Below are positions 6,808 through 15,424 of a stretch of 21,889 nt of DNA, in pieces. The translations under genes were made by a program, and so were the position numbers. Below the pieces are notes generated by a model that was given only the letters and a program-made list of their open reading frames with translations, did no database searches and was not told the DNA's origin. Numbering within the stretch: the stretch's first letter is position 1; the number at the start of each line of letters is the position of its first letter. Source of the DNA: Syntrophorhabdaceae bacterium (lineage in GTDB: Bacteria > Desulfobacterota > Syntrophorhabdia > Syntrophorhabdales > Syntrophorhabdaceae); assembly GCA_026416315.1 (NCBI GenBank), contig JAOAFK010000018.1:1-21889 (forward strand), read 5' to 3'.

Positions 6808-7377
6808 ATGATGGTAGTCTCTACACAAGAATTCAGAAAGGGTCTAAGAATACTATTAGATAAAGAGCCTTTCGTGATCGTTGATTTCCAGCATGTAAAA
6901 CCAGGAAAGGGCGCTGCATTTGTAAAGACGAGGGTAAAAAGTTTGATTACAGGAAATGTCCTTGACAAGACATTTCGGTCTGGAGAAAAATTTGAGGAAC
7001 CAGATATAGAAGAAAGACAGATGCAATATCTCTATAAAGAAGAAGATAAGTTTTATTTCATGGACGTAGATAATTACGAACAATTATTTATCGAGGAAAA
7101 CAATCTTGGAGATACAAAAAACTATTTAAAAGAGGGTATGACCATAACAGTATTGTTTCATAATGGAAAACCTATCGGAGCTGAGATACAGAATTTTGTA
7201 GATTTAAAGATCATAAAGACAGAACCAGGAATTAAGGGAGATACTGCCCAGAATGCCACAAAGCCCGCTGTTCTTGAAACAGGATACACAATTCAAGTGC
7301 CACTTTTTGTGGACGAGGGAGATATAGTAAAGATCGATACAAGGACTGGAGAATATGTAGAAAGGGTTTCCAGGTAA
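6808..7377 (+). CDS. efp: Translation elongation factor P
   Basis: EF-P binds between the P and E sites of stalled ribosomes and helps peptide bond formation at polyproline stretches. The 189-residue product has the three beta-barrel layout; the N-domain loop reads KPGKGAAFV (residues 31-39), with Lys34 at the tip that EpmA-type enzymes modify with beta-lysine. It is not the Arg-tipped, EarP-modified type. The C-terminus matches the family (GYTIQVPLFVDEGD). AGGAGG lies 5 nt before the ATG, the strongest ribosome binding site in this operon. A second ATG follows at once, so the true start could be three nt downstream. No modification enzyme is encoded in the window. Confidence 0.97.
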   Translation: MMVVSTQEFRKGLRILLDKEPFVIVDFQHVKPGKGAAFVKTRVKSLITGNVLDKTFRSGEKFEEPDIEERQMQYLYKEEDKFYFMDVDNYEQLFIEENNLGDTKNYLKEGMTITVLFHNGKPIGAEIQNFVDLKIIKTEPGIKGDTAQNATKPAVLETGYTIQVPLFVDEGDIVKIDTRTGEYVERVSR

Positions 7378-7382
7378 ATAGC

Positions 7383-8006
7383 ATGTTTATTACCTTTGAG
7401 GGTATAGAGGGAAGTGGAAAGTCAACACAGATCAACCTACTTTATGAATATCTTAAGGGTAGGGGTTATGATGTTATAAAGACAAGAGAGCCAGGCGGGA
7501 CTAAAACCGGAGAGTTTTTAAGAGATTTCCTCCTCAATAACGAGGGAGATATCAATCCTAAAACAGAACTCCTTTTAATAATGGCTATGAGGGCTCAACA
7601 TGTGGAAGAGGTAATAATTCCGGCCTTGAAAGATAAAAAGATTGTCTTATGTGATAGGTTTACAGACGCAACAATTGCGTATCAAGGTTATGGAAGAGGG
7701 ATAAATTTAAGTATCATTGAATTGATAAACAATTTTGCCGCAGAGGGAATTACGCCGGATTTGACAATACTCATAGACTTTGATGTAAAAGATGGTCTTG
7801 ACCGCAGGATGAACGATACAGGGTATATGGACAGGTTTGAGAAAGAGGGCATTTTATTTCATAAAAGGGTCAGGGATGCCTATCTTAAACTCTCAAGGGA
7901 AAACAAGGAGAGGTTCCTTGTGGTAGATGGCAGCGAACCTGTTGAAAAGATTCATGAAATTATAAAGGATAGGGTGGTCAGCCTTATTGGTTCAGGGAGT
8001 TTTTAG
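7383..8006 (+). CDS. tmk: Thymidylate kinase
   Basis: Tmk phosphorylates dTMP to dTDP with ATP in the dTTP pathway. The 207-residue product has the P-loop GIEGSGKST at 7-15, TREPGGT at 34-40, the DR motif with DRFTDATIAYQGYGRG at 91-106, and a LID region around RRMNDTGYMDRFEKEG near 147-162. The length is typical. It starts 5 nt after efp and overlaps the start of holB, the same tmk-holB neighbourhood seen in many bacteria. The ribosome binding site is weak (AGG inside the end of efp), so coupling to efp translation is plausible. Confidence 0.97.
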   Translation: MFITFEGIEGSGKSTQINLLYEYLKGRGYDVIKTREPGGTKTGEFLRDFLLNNEGDINPKTELLLIMAMRAQHVEEVIIPALKDKKIVLCDRFTDATIAYQGYGRGINLSIIELINNFAAEGITPDLTILIDFDVKDGLDRRMNDTGYMDRFEKEGILFHKRVRDAYLKLSRENKERFLVVDGSEPVEKIHEIIKDRVVSLIGSGSF

Positions 8007-9048
8007 AGATATTATAGGTCATGAAAAACAGAAGGCCTTAATTTCTGCCTTTCTTGAAACGGAGAGGATTCCTCATGCCTTTCTGTTTTCAGGACAGGAT
8101 GGTATAGGAAAAAAGACATTTGCCATTTCCATAGCCCGCAAGATTCTATGCCAAACCAATGAAGATTGCGGCTTTTGCAAATCCTGCATGAAGGTGAAAA
8201 GATCAACCCATCCTGACCTGTTTGTTATCGACAAAGCCTATATGGAATGGGCCTTGGATATTCAGGGAAAAAAGGGTTTAAAGGAAGGTATTGATCGAAC
8301 AAAAGAGATCTCTTCCATCAGTATTGATTTTATAAGGGGAAATGAGGAAAAAAAGATAAAGGGTATAAACGAGGAGGTTATAAGACCCCCACATGAAGGA
8401 AAAAAAAGGATAATAATTATTGATAATGTAGAGAATATGACAAATGATGCTGCCAATGCCTTTTTAAAAACCCTTGAAGAACCTCCTGATTACAATCTAT
8501 TCTTTCTTGTTACCTCAAGGGAAAACGAGGTCCCCGCTACAATTAAGTCAAGATGTGTTAGAATTCTATTTAATCCTGTTCCACAGGAATTGCTAAAAAA
8601 ATATTTTATAAATACATGGGGTATTGAAGAAAAAAGGGCGGATTTGATCTCATGGATCTCTCAGGGAAGTATTGGCTGTGGCATGTTCTGGCTTGAGGAT
8701 AGAAACCTTGAAATAAGGAGGTTATTAGGAGAGCTTGTCCTTGGAAAGAAGAGAAGCTTTGTGCTTATAACCTTGGTTTCAGAATATATATCTAAAGGTA
8801 TCAGGGACTGCTCGATTTTTATCAGTTTTTTATTATCCCTTTTTAGAGACATGTACATGATAAAAGAAATAGGCATGAATTATGATGTCATAAACAGAGA
8901 TTTTGTGGAACTTATTGAAGATTCAGTCTATGATTCTGAATGGATAGAACAATCCATAAAAAAAATACAGGAAACTGCAAGGATAATAAAGTATAATATC
9001 AACAGATGGCTCATGATTGAAAATCTTTTATATAATATTATGAGGTGA
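7987..9048 (+). CDS. holB: DNA polymerase III delta' subunit
   Basis: Delta' belongs to the clamp loader that places the beta sliding clamp on DNA. The 353-residue product has GQDGIGKKT at 36-44 (Walker A), four zinc cysteines at 55, 61, 64 and 67, IIIIDNVENM at 142-151, KTLEEPP at 161-167 and SRC at 188-190, in the usual AAA+ order. The start is TTG at 7987, overlapping tmk by 20 nt; no ATG or GTG fits the conserved beginning FRDIIGHEKQK. The stretch between HPD (75-77) and IIIIDN is about 64 residues, roughly twice what I recall for Firmicute delta' proteins, because of a charged, lysine-rich insertion. It abuts the ricT-like gene. Confidence 0.93.
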   Translation: MVQGVFRDIIGHEKQKALISAFLETERIPHAFLFSGQDGIGKKTFAISIARKILCQTNEDCGFCKSCMKVKRSTHPDLFVIDKAYMEWALDIQGKKGLKEGIDRTKEISSISIDFIRGNEEKKIKGINEEVIRPPHEGKKRIIIIDNVENMTNDAANAFLKTLEEPPDYNLFFLVTSRENEVPATIKSRCVRILFNPVPQELLKKYFINTWGIEEKRADLISWISQGSIGCGMFWLEDRNLEIRRLLGELVLGKKRSFVLITLVSEYISKGIRDCSIFISFLLSLFRDMYMIKEIGMNYDVINRDFVELIEDSVYDSEWIEQSIKKIQETARIIKYNINRWLMIENLLYNIMR

Positions 9049-9049
9049 T

Positions 9050-9835
9050 ATGAAGACAGCCTATGTGAGAATACATGACTGCTATAGTGGTGTTATAGAG
9101 ATGGAGGTGCCTGAAGAGGTAAAAAAAGGAGACTATGTATTATGTGAACTTGAAAAGGGGACATGCCTTGGGGTCGTGATAACAGAACCTATTGAGAAGG
9201 AAAAGGAAGGGTTAAAAAAAGTTACAGGTATACCAAAGAAAGAAGAAGTTGAAGAATACTTCAAACTCAAAGAAAAAGAGGAAATGGCATTCAAGATATG
9301 CAAACAGAAGATTGCAGAACTCAATCTCCCTATGAAACTCCTTTCAGCAGAATATCTCTTTGGCTGTACAAAATTGCTTTTTTACTTTGTCTCAGAAAAC
9401 AGGGTAGATTTCAGAGAACTTGTTAAAGAGCTTGCTAAAGAGTTTAAAATGAGGATTGAGTTGAGACAGATCGGTGTTAGAGATGAGGCAAAGATGATAG
9501 GGGGTCTTGGAAATTGCGGTAATATCTGTTGTTGTAAGAGGTTTTTGAATAATTTTTCCATAGTTTCCATTAAGATGGTAAAGGAACAGGGTCTTGCATT
9601 AAATCCTGCAAAAATATCAGGGATATGCGGAAGGCTCATGTGCTGTCTCTCTTACGAATTTGATATGTATATGGAGTATAAAAAGGAGTTTCCCAAGATC
9701 GGTAAGAGGGTGACCCTTGAACAGGGTGAGGGAAAGGTTGTAAAGCACAACCCTTTGAGTTCTACCATTACCGTGGAACTCGAGGACGGAAATCTTGTGA
9801 ATGTAACCTTGAAGGATATAAAATCAACTGGCTGA
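9050..9835 (+). CDS. ricT: PSP1 domain protein, RicT/YaaT-like
   Basis: This is a homolog of Bacillus YaaT (RicT), part of the Ric complex that carries iron-sulfur clusters and affects mRNA maturation and development. Of 261 residues, the PSP1 domain lies at about 50-140 and is followed by the cysteine-rich family core: GNCGNICCCKRFL (155-167) and GICGRLMCCLSYEFDMY (191-207), with Cys156, 160-162, 193, 198 and 199. The C-terminus is a small beta-rich region. GAGGTGAT overlaps the end of holB just before the ATG, so the two are coupled. Placement after tmk-holB and before metG matches Firmicute genomes. Partners RicA and RicF are not in the window, so the function in this organism is inferred only. 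Confidence 0.9.
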   Translation: MKTAYVRIHDCYSGVIEMEVPEEVKKGDYVLCELEKGTCLGVVITEPIEKEKEGLKKVTGIPKKEEVEEYFKLKEKEEMAFKICKQKIAELNLPMKLLSAEYLFGCTKLLFYFVSENRVDFRELVKELAKEFKMRIELRQIGVRDEAKMIGGLGNCGNICCCKRFLNNFSIVSIKMVKEQGLALNPAKISGICGRLMCCLSYEFDMYMEYKKEFPKIGKRVTLEQGEGKVVKHNPLSSTITVELEDGNLVNVTLKDIKSTG

Positions 9836-9888
9836 AGTCAGTCGGTATTTCATATTTTGAACGATAAAATAGCTATCTGGAGCTAAAA

Positions 9889-11418
9889 ATGAATAAAAAG
9901 AAATACTATATTACAACCCCCATTTATTATATCAATGATGTGCCTCATATTGGACATGCATACACAACAATAGCTGCGGATATAATGGCACGATACAAGA
10001 GGATATGTGATTATGAGGTATTTTTTTTAACAGGGACAGATGAACATGGCCAGAAGGTTGAGCAGGCTGCATCAAAACAGGGTATAACCCCGCGGGAACT
10101 TGCCGATAGAATGGTTTACGGCTTTATAGACCTGTGGAAGAAACTGAACATATCGAATACAGGCTTTATAAGGACTACTGAAGAGAGACACAGAAAGGTT
10201 GTTCAATATATATTTAAAAAGGTTTTTGAAAAGGGTGATATCTATCTCGGTGAGTATGAGGACTGGTATTGCATACCATGCGAGAGCTATTTTACAGAGT
10301 TTCAGTTAAAAGATGGAAAATGCCCTGATTGTTTGAGGACTCCGGATAGGCTCAAGGAAGAAAGCTATTTTTTCAGACTTTCTGATTATACAGAGAGACT
10401 TCTTGAATATTTAGAATCTCACAAAGACTTTATCATGCCAGAAATAAGATACAATGAGGTTACAAGTTTTGTCAGGGGTGGATTAAGAGATTTAAGTGTG
10501 AGCAGGACAAGCTTTCAATGGGGTATTAAGGTGCCCATGAACGAAAGGCATGTTGTATATGTATGGTTTGATGCCCTGACCAATTATTTAACAGGCATTG
10601 GTTATCTCGAAGATGATGAACATTTTCAGTCATTTTGGCCATGTGATGTGCACCTTATTGGGAAAGATATTTTGAGATTTCATGCAGTTTATTGGCCATG
10701 TTTTTTAATGTCCATGGATATTGAACCACCAAGGCATATATTTGCCCATGGATGGTGGACCATTGAAGGCCAGAAAATGTCAAAATCTTTAGGTAATGTT
10801 GTGGATCCCCATGAGATTGTTGAAACCTATGGGGTTGATGAATTCCGATTTTTTCTGTTCAGAGAGGTGCCCTTTGGTCTGGATGGTGATTTTTCAAAAA
10901 ATGCCATTGTGGGAAGGATTAACGGGGATCTTGCCAATGATTTTGGGAATCTCGTAAGTAGAACCGTTACAATGGTGAATAAATTTCTAAAGGGTAAGAT
11001 CGAAAGGCCTAAAAAGAAAAACGGAATTGATGAAAATTTTGAAATAGAAACAAAAAAATATGTAGATGAATATAAGAAGTCCATGGATGCCTTTGGTTTT
11101 TATAAGGCCCTTCAGAGTTGCTTTGATATGATCTCCATCATGAACAGATATATAGATTCGGAGGCGCCGTGGAGGCTTCATAGAGATGGGGATGAGAGGC
11201 TTTCAACAGTGATGTATAATCTTTGGAATGGTTTGAGGATATTAGCGGTTCTTTTTTATCCTTTTATGCCTGAAAAATCACAAAAGATTTGGGATGCCAT
11301 TGGTATAAAAAGCTCAGTGGATAAAGCATCCCTTGAAGATGAAGAAAATTTTTACTATACAGAAGAGATCTCGGAGATTACAAAGATAGCCCCGATTTTC
11401 CCGAGGATAGAGGGTTGA
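9889..11418 (+). CDS. metG: Methionyl-tRNA synthetase
   Basis: MetG charges tRNA-Met. The 509-residue class I enzyme has the HIGH motif as PHIGH (19-23), the connective zinc knuckle with Cys128, 131, 145 and 148, and KMSKS at 296-300. The anticodon-binding helical domain fills the C-terminal part. The separate C-terminal tRNA-binding (EMAP II-like) domain of longer MetG proteins is absent; the short form is common and this is not a truncation. GGAG lies about 8 nt before the ATG. The 53 nt between ricT and metG hold a weak hairpin and no convincing promoter. The next gene overlaps neither end and begins one nt after the stop. Confidence 0.97.
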   Translation: MNKKKYYITTPIYYINDVPHIGHAYTTIAADIMARYKRICDYEVFFLTGTDEHGQKVEQAASKQGITPRELADRMVYGFIDLWKKLNISNTGFIRTTEERHRKVVQYIFKKVFEKGDIYLGEYEDWYCIPCESYFTEFQLKDGKCPDCLRTPDRLKEESYFFRLSDYTERLLEYLESHKDFIMPEIRYNEVTSFVRGGLRDLSVSRTSFQWGIKVPMNERHVVYVWFDALTNYLTGIGYLEDDEHFQSFWPCDVHLIGKDILRFHAVYWPCFLMSMDIEPPRHIFAHGWWTIEGQKMSKSLGNVVDPHEIVETYGVDEFRFFLFREVPFGLDGDFSKNAIVGRINGDLANDFGNLVSRTVTMVNKFLKGKIERPKKKNGIDENFEIETKKYVDEYKKSMDAFGFYKALQSCFDMISIMNRYIDSEAPWRLHRDGDERLSTVMYNLWNGLRILAVLFYPFMPEKSQKIWDAIGIKSSVDKASLEDEENFYYTEEISEITKIAPIFPRIEG

Positions 11419-11419
11419 T

Positions 11420-11707
11420 ATGGCCTTTACACCTGTTGGTGTTGTCATAGAGAGAATTATTAAAAGATACAGGCTCAACGGCGATATAGAGGCCTATAAA
11501 GTTTTTTCTGTTTGGGAAGATATTGTAGGAACACAGATTGCAAGCCATGCGAGACCTGTAAAAATAAAAGAAAAGATGCTTTATGTGATGGTGGATGACC
11601 CTCTATGGCTTGCCCAGATAAAATATATAGAATATGAAATTATAAAAAAACTATGCAATGCCATTAAAGATGATGTGTTCAGGGATATAAAATTTTTTTT
11701 AAAATAG
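11420..11707 (+). CDS. DUF721 protein, DciA-like
   Basis: This is a 95-residue DUF721 domain protein. Larger members (DciA) load or assist the replicative helicase DnaB in bacteria lacking DnaC or DnaI. Visible family features are VWEDIVGTQIASHARPVKI (residues 31-49) and LYVMVDDPLWLAQIKYIEYEI (about 54-74), giving the KH-like fold expected for the domain. Nothing lies beyond the domain. GAGGGTTGAT precedes the ATG and overlaps the end of metG, so translation is coupled. A role in helicase loading is inferred from the family; many short DUF721 proteins are uncharacterised. Confidence 0.75.
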   Translation: MAFTPVGVVIERIIKRYRLNGDIEAYKVFSVWEDIVGTQIASHARPVKIKEKMLYVMVDDPLWLAQIKYIEYEIIKKLCNAIKDDVFRDIKFFLK

Positions 11708-11743
11708 CACCCATAAAGGTTTTGATTTTAAAAAGGGGGTATA

Positions 11744-13180
11744 ATGGATTTACCAAGAAAGGCAAAAATTGTCTGCACAATTGGTCCTGCAACGAGTTCT
11801 AAAAAGAGGATAAAAGAACTTATAGAGGCAGGTATGGATGTGGCAAGACTTAATTTTTCCCATGGGGATTATAATTTTTATAAAGAAGTGATAGATCATA
11901 TAAGAATATGTTCAAAAAAACTCAAAAGAAATATTGCAATCCTTCAGGACCTTCAAGGTGTGAAGATCAGGGTGGGAAAGGTAAGAGATGGTGGTATTTT
12001 ACTTAAAAAAGGACAGAAGATAAATATTATGGTCGGTGATGGTGAATGTAGTGAAGATACCATATATATAACTTATCCATGGCTTATACAAGATGCCTCT
12101 ATAAACGATAGAATTCTCATTGATGATGGTCTGATTCAACTCGATGTAATAGAAAAGGCAGGGTGTTTACTTGTTGCAACTGTGGTTGAACCAGGCATAT
12201 TAAAGGATAAAAAAGGCATCAATCTCCCCCATATGAAGATAAGGAAAGGTTATTTTACAGAAAAGGATATGGCTGATTTAAAGTTCGGCATGGAGTGTGG
12301 TGTGGATTTTGTGGCCATATCTTTTGTGAGAAGCGCTGATGATATAGTAAATGTCAAAAAATTCATGGAAGAAAACGGCAGAACCATTCCTGTTATTGCC
12401 AAGATTGAAAAGGAAGAGGCAATAAAAGATATTGATAATATTTTAAATGAGGCAGACGGAATCATGGTGGCAAGAGGTGACCTCGGTGTTGAAATGCCCA
12501 TTGAAGAGGTGCCAGTGATTCAGAAGATGCTTATAAAAAAGGCAAATGATGCCATGAAGATTGTAATAACAGCAACCCAGATGCTCGAATCCATGACACA
12601 ACATTTAAGACCCACAAGGGCAGAGGCAACAGATGTGGCAAATGCAGTTATAGATGGAACAGATGCCCTCATGCTTTCTGCTGAGACATCCGTGGGAAAA
12701 CATCCCGTAGAGGCAGTAAAAATGATGGATACCATTATAAGATTTACAGAAAAAGCAGAGATTACTTCAAAAAAGTCTATTTATAATGCTGATGAATACT
12801 ATGCGCCAGGCCCATCTTCTGTTGAAAGGGCCATTGCAAGGGCAGTGGCTATTATGGCAAAGGATCTCACAGCCAGGTTCATTGTTGCATTTTCAAGAAC
12901 AGGTTTTACAGCAAAACTCATATCAAAATTTAGACCTTATGTGCCTGTCATTGCATTTTCACCAAATGAGTCGGTGGTGCGTCAGATGTCTATTTATCAC
13001 GGTGTTTCTCCTCATTTTGTGAGAAACCTAACAGATACCGATGAAATGATTAAAGAGGTGAACGAATTTATATTGAAAAATCGATTTGCGGCTAAAGGCG
13101 AAAAAGTGATTATTGTTGCCAGCCATCCAGTATCAAAAACGGCAAAGACAAATTTTGTAAAGGTTCATGTATTAGAATAA
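11744..13180 (+). CDS. pyk: Pyruvate kinase
   Basis: Pyruvate kinase transfers phosphate from phosphoenolpyruvate to ADP, the last step of glycolysis. The 478-residue protein has the barrel motifs in order: TIGPAT (12-17), ARLNFSHGD (34-42) with Arg35 and Asn37, SFVRSADD (193-200), the catalytic Lys220 and metal-binding Glu222 in VIAKIEKEEAI (217-227), and ARGDLGVE (243-250), followed by TATQMLESM. The C-terminal regulatory domain is complete and no extra PEP-utiliser domain is fused. GGGGG lies before the ATG. It appears to be the penultimate gene of the long + strand run; 38 nt separate it from the transporter gene. Confidence 0.97.
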   Translation: MDLPRKAKIVCTIGPATSSKKRIKELIEAGMDVARLNFSHGDYNFYKEVIDHIRICSKKLKRNIAILQDLQGVKIRVGKVRDGGILLKKGQKINIMVGDGECSEDTIYITYPWLIQDASINDRILIDDGLIQLDVIEKAGCLLVATVVEPGILKDKKGINLPHMKIRKGYFTEKDMADLKFGMECGVDFVAISFVRSADDIVNVKKFMEENGRTIPVIAKIEKEEAIKDIDNILNEADGIMVARGDLGVEMPIEEVPVIQKMLIKKANDAMKIVITATQMLESMTQHLRPTRAEATDVANAVIDGTDALMLSAETSVGKHPVEAVKMMDTIIRFTEKAEITSKKSIYNADEYYAPGPSSVERAIARAVAIMAKDLTARFIVAFSRTGFTAKLISKFRPYVPVIAFSPNESVVRQMSIYHGVSPHFVRNLTDTDEMIKEVNEFILKNRFAAKGEKVIIVASHPVSKTAKTNFVKVHVLE

Positions 13181-13218
13181 ATCCATAAATAATTAAAACC
13201 CCTATATTCCATTAGCAT

Positions 13219-14025
13219 ATGCAAAACAGTATATATAAAACAACATATCTTGTTAAAAAGATGGACTGTCACGCTGAAGAACAGTTGATAAGGACAAAAC
13301 TTGAAGATGTACCAGGGATTTTATCTGTGATGGTTGATTTACCGCAAAGAAAAGTAGAGGTATTCCACAGAGGCGATGTTGAATTGATTTCTACAGGCAT
13401 TTACAGTTTGAACCTTGATTCCCATTTAATTTCTTCAGAACCCATTGAATATACTGATATTTACAGTGATGATAAAAAACAAAAAAATACACTTTGGCAG
13501 GTCCTTATTATAAATTTTTTCTTTTTTGTATTGGAGTTCATAACAGGCATTTTTGCGAGCTCCATGGGTCTTATTGCAGACAGTCTTGATATGCTGGCAG
13601 ATAGCATTGTCTACGGTCTTTCTCTTTTTGCTGTAGGTGGAACAACTAAAAAAAAGAAAACCGTTGCCGCTATTGCAGGTTATTTTCAATTTTCCCTTGC
13701 CATAATGGGTTTTATAGAGGTTGTCAGGCGTTTTTTAGGTTATGGAGACAATCCTGACTTCAAAATCATGATTATCATTTCTGTGCTGGCTATGATGGGA
13801 AATATTATATGCCTCTATATTCTTGAGAAATCTAAATCCACAGAGGCCCATATGAAGGCAAGCATGATATTTACATCAAACGATATAATAGCCAACGCAG
13901 GGGTAATTTTAGCGGGTATATTCGTGTATTTTACTGCGTCAAGGATTCCAGACCTTGTCGTGGGCACCATTGTGTTTTTAATCGTGGTAATTGGTGCATA
14001 CAGGATAGTGAAACTATCATTGTAG
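13219..14025 (+). CDS. Cation efflux transporter with N-terminal HMA-like domain (HMA-CDF)
   Basis: The 268-residue protein joins a cytosolic metal-binding-like domain to a cation diffusion facilitator membrane domain. Residues about 5-75 resemble an HMA fold, with MDCHAEEQ (16-23) in place of the usual GMxCxxC, so only one of the two metal cysteines is present. From about residue 95 come six membrane segments. The second carries LIADSLDMLADS, the DxxxD metal site of CDF proteins; the fifth carries FTSND, where CDF zinc transporters have HxxxD, so the His is replaced by Phe. The C-terminal cytoplasmic CDF domain is absent. I recall other bacterial HMA-CDF proteins with the same features, so this looks like a family trait. 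The metal is unknown. Confidence 0.82.
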   Translation: MQNSIYKTTYLVKKMDCHAEEQLIRTKLEDVPGILSVMVDLPQRKVEVFHRGDVELISTGIYSLNLDSHLISSEPIEYTDIYSDDKKQKNTLWQVLIINFFFFVLEFITGIFASSMGLIADSLDMLADSIVYGLSLFAVGGTTKKKKTVAAIAGYFQFSLAIMGFIEVVRRFLGYGDNPDFKIMIIISVLAMMGNIICLYILEKSKSTEAHMKASMIFTSNDIIANAGVILAGIFVYFTASRIPDLVVGTIVFLIVVIGAYRIVKLSL

Positions 14026-14041
14026 AACCCGTTATCTAACC

Positions 14042-15418
14042 TTATTCCCCTAAATATATATCTTGTTCAATGACCATATTGGTGGCATTAAATTTTTTTA
14101 CAAAATCGGTACATTCAAGGGCAAAAAGAGGGCTTATTTCCACATTTATATCTGGTTTAACCTTTGCACCTGCTGATTCAAGCCATCTTTTGAACATCAT
14201 ACACATGTCTTTATGGGCGGTTTCAGGGGAATCTATTCCTTCTCTATTTTTTACAGGTGAGAACTCTTCTTCCCTTATTACCTCAACGGCACAGGCTTTT
14301 TTTGCAAAGGGTATGGCATCAAATACAAATGTTTCAAATTTCAACACATCCGTCTCATTTGCATTACCATCTGTTTTTATTTCCAGTTTTTTCTTTGCTC
14401 TATGGTACGGAAGGACAAAGCCATGATTATTTAACCTTTCTATAAAGTATAAAGAGAATACATGAATGGCAGTATTTCCTGCCCAGTAAACGATATCTCC
14501 TTTTTCATCCACTGCCTCCATGTATTTCTTGTCCATGTCACTGTATTCAATGATGGCATCCTTTCCATTCACAGACACATAGACACCCACCTTCTCATCA
14601 ATGCTTCGTCTTCTCACGACCTTTGTGGATACTTCAGCGCCTTCAAGGGAATGGTATCCTAAAAACACAGGGTCTGCAATCTTCACCAGGGGATTATCCA
14701 CCTGACAGTAAAATAGCTCTGTAAAGCCATTAGATATCAATCTTTTAAGAATTCCTGATTCATAAATTGCCTTGAGGGACCCACCGTGTCCATCGGGGTT
14801 TGTTGCCAGTTCATATCTTCCTTTCAGGACGAGCTCCCCTGAGAGGGTAAGACTCGGTAGCATACCCTGTTTGAAAAATAAAACCTCATCTTCTTTAAGA
14901 CTAAAAAAATGATTTTCTTTAAAAAACGAGCGTGTCTCATTATCGTTTTCTTCACTTGTCATAATAATAAGGGGAATCCTTGCAGAATATTTTTTTGAAA
15001 GGGCTTTAATCTGCTCTGAAAATAACTGGAAAAAAGACTTTCCTTTTATAGGAGATATGGGAAATGTTCCTTTAGGCCCTTCAAAACCAAGTCTTGTGCC
15101 CTGACCCCCTGCAACTATAAGAACCGCTACCCTATTTTCTCTTAAAAGTCTTTCACCTATTTGCCTGGCCCTCTCTCTGTAAATTTTTTCTTTATCTGTT
15201 ACAGGCAAGGTGATTACTTTTGCAGGTAAAATATTTAATACATCTTGCCCTTTCTTTTCGCGCTTGTATTGATTAAACAGATTAAAAACAAGATCCATGT
15301 CAAGGGTAGTTAGTGTATTCAGGAAAGATTTATGTTCTTCTTCTGTGAGGGACTTTAGATGTTCTATTATATGGAATTGGCCGTATTGTTTAAGTTTTTC
15401 TAATATATGGTCTTTCAA
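14042..15418 (-). CDS. UAP1-type UDP-N-acetylhexosamine pyrophosphorylase (UDPGP family)
   Basis: This family makes UDP-sugars from UTP and a sugar 1-phosphate. The 458-residue product has VAGGQGTRLG (102-111) and EGPKGTFP (113-120) for the nucleotide, then NPDGHGGSLKAI (207-218), CQVDNPLVKIADP (238-250), EYSDM (291-295), AGNTAIHVF (313-321), FETFVFDAIPFAKK (361-374) and REEEFSPVKNREGIDSPETA (382-401). These closely match eukaryotic UAP1/AGX as I recall it and differ from bacterial GlmU or GalU. UDP-GlcNAc or UDP-GalNAc is the likeliest product; glucose cannot be excluded. The start is TTG, supported by GGAGG six nt upstream. It lies downstream of the 77-aa gene and meets the cation transporter gene tail to tail across 16 nt. 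Confidence 0.88.
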   Translation of the reverse strand: MKDHILEKLKQYGQFHIIEHLKSLTEEEHKSFLNTLTTLDMDLVFNLFNQYKREKKGQDVLNILPAKVITLPVTDKEKIYRERARQIGERLLRENRVAVLIVAGGQGTRLGFEGPKGTFPISPIKGKSFFQLFSEQIKALSKKYSARIPLIIMTSEENDNETRSFFKENHFFSLKEDEVLFFKQGMLPSLTLSGELVLKGRYELATNPDGHGGSLKAIYESGILKRLISNGFTELFYCQVDNPLVKIADPVFLGYHSLEGAEVSTKVVRRRSIDEKVGVYVSVNGKDAIIEYSDMDKKYMEAVDEKGDIVYWAGNTAIHVFSLYFIERLNNHGFVLPYHRAKKKLEIKTDGNANETDVLKFETFVFDAIPFAKKACAVEVIREEEFSPVKNREGIDSPETAHKDMCMMFKRWLESAGAKVKPDINVEISPLFALECTDFVKKFNATNMVIEQDIYLGE

Positions 15419-15424
15419 TTTCTG

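Noticed and set aside
9826..9841. Hairpin ACTGGC-TGAA-GTCAGT at the end of ricT
   Set aside because: It is short with one G-U pair and has no immediate T tract; terminator function is not supported.
10800..11418. metG seeming truncated because the C-terminal tRNA-binding domain is missing
   Set aside because: The roughly 500-residue form without that domain is a normal MetG type and the anticodon-binding region is complete.
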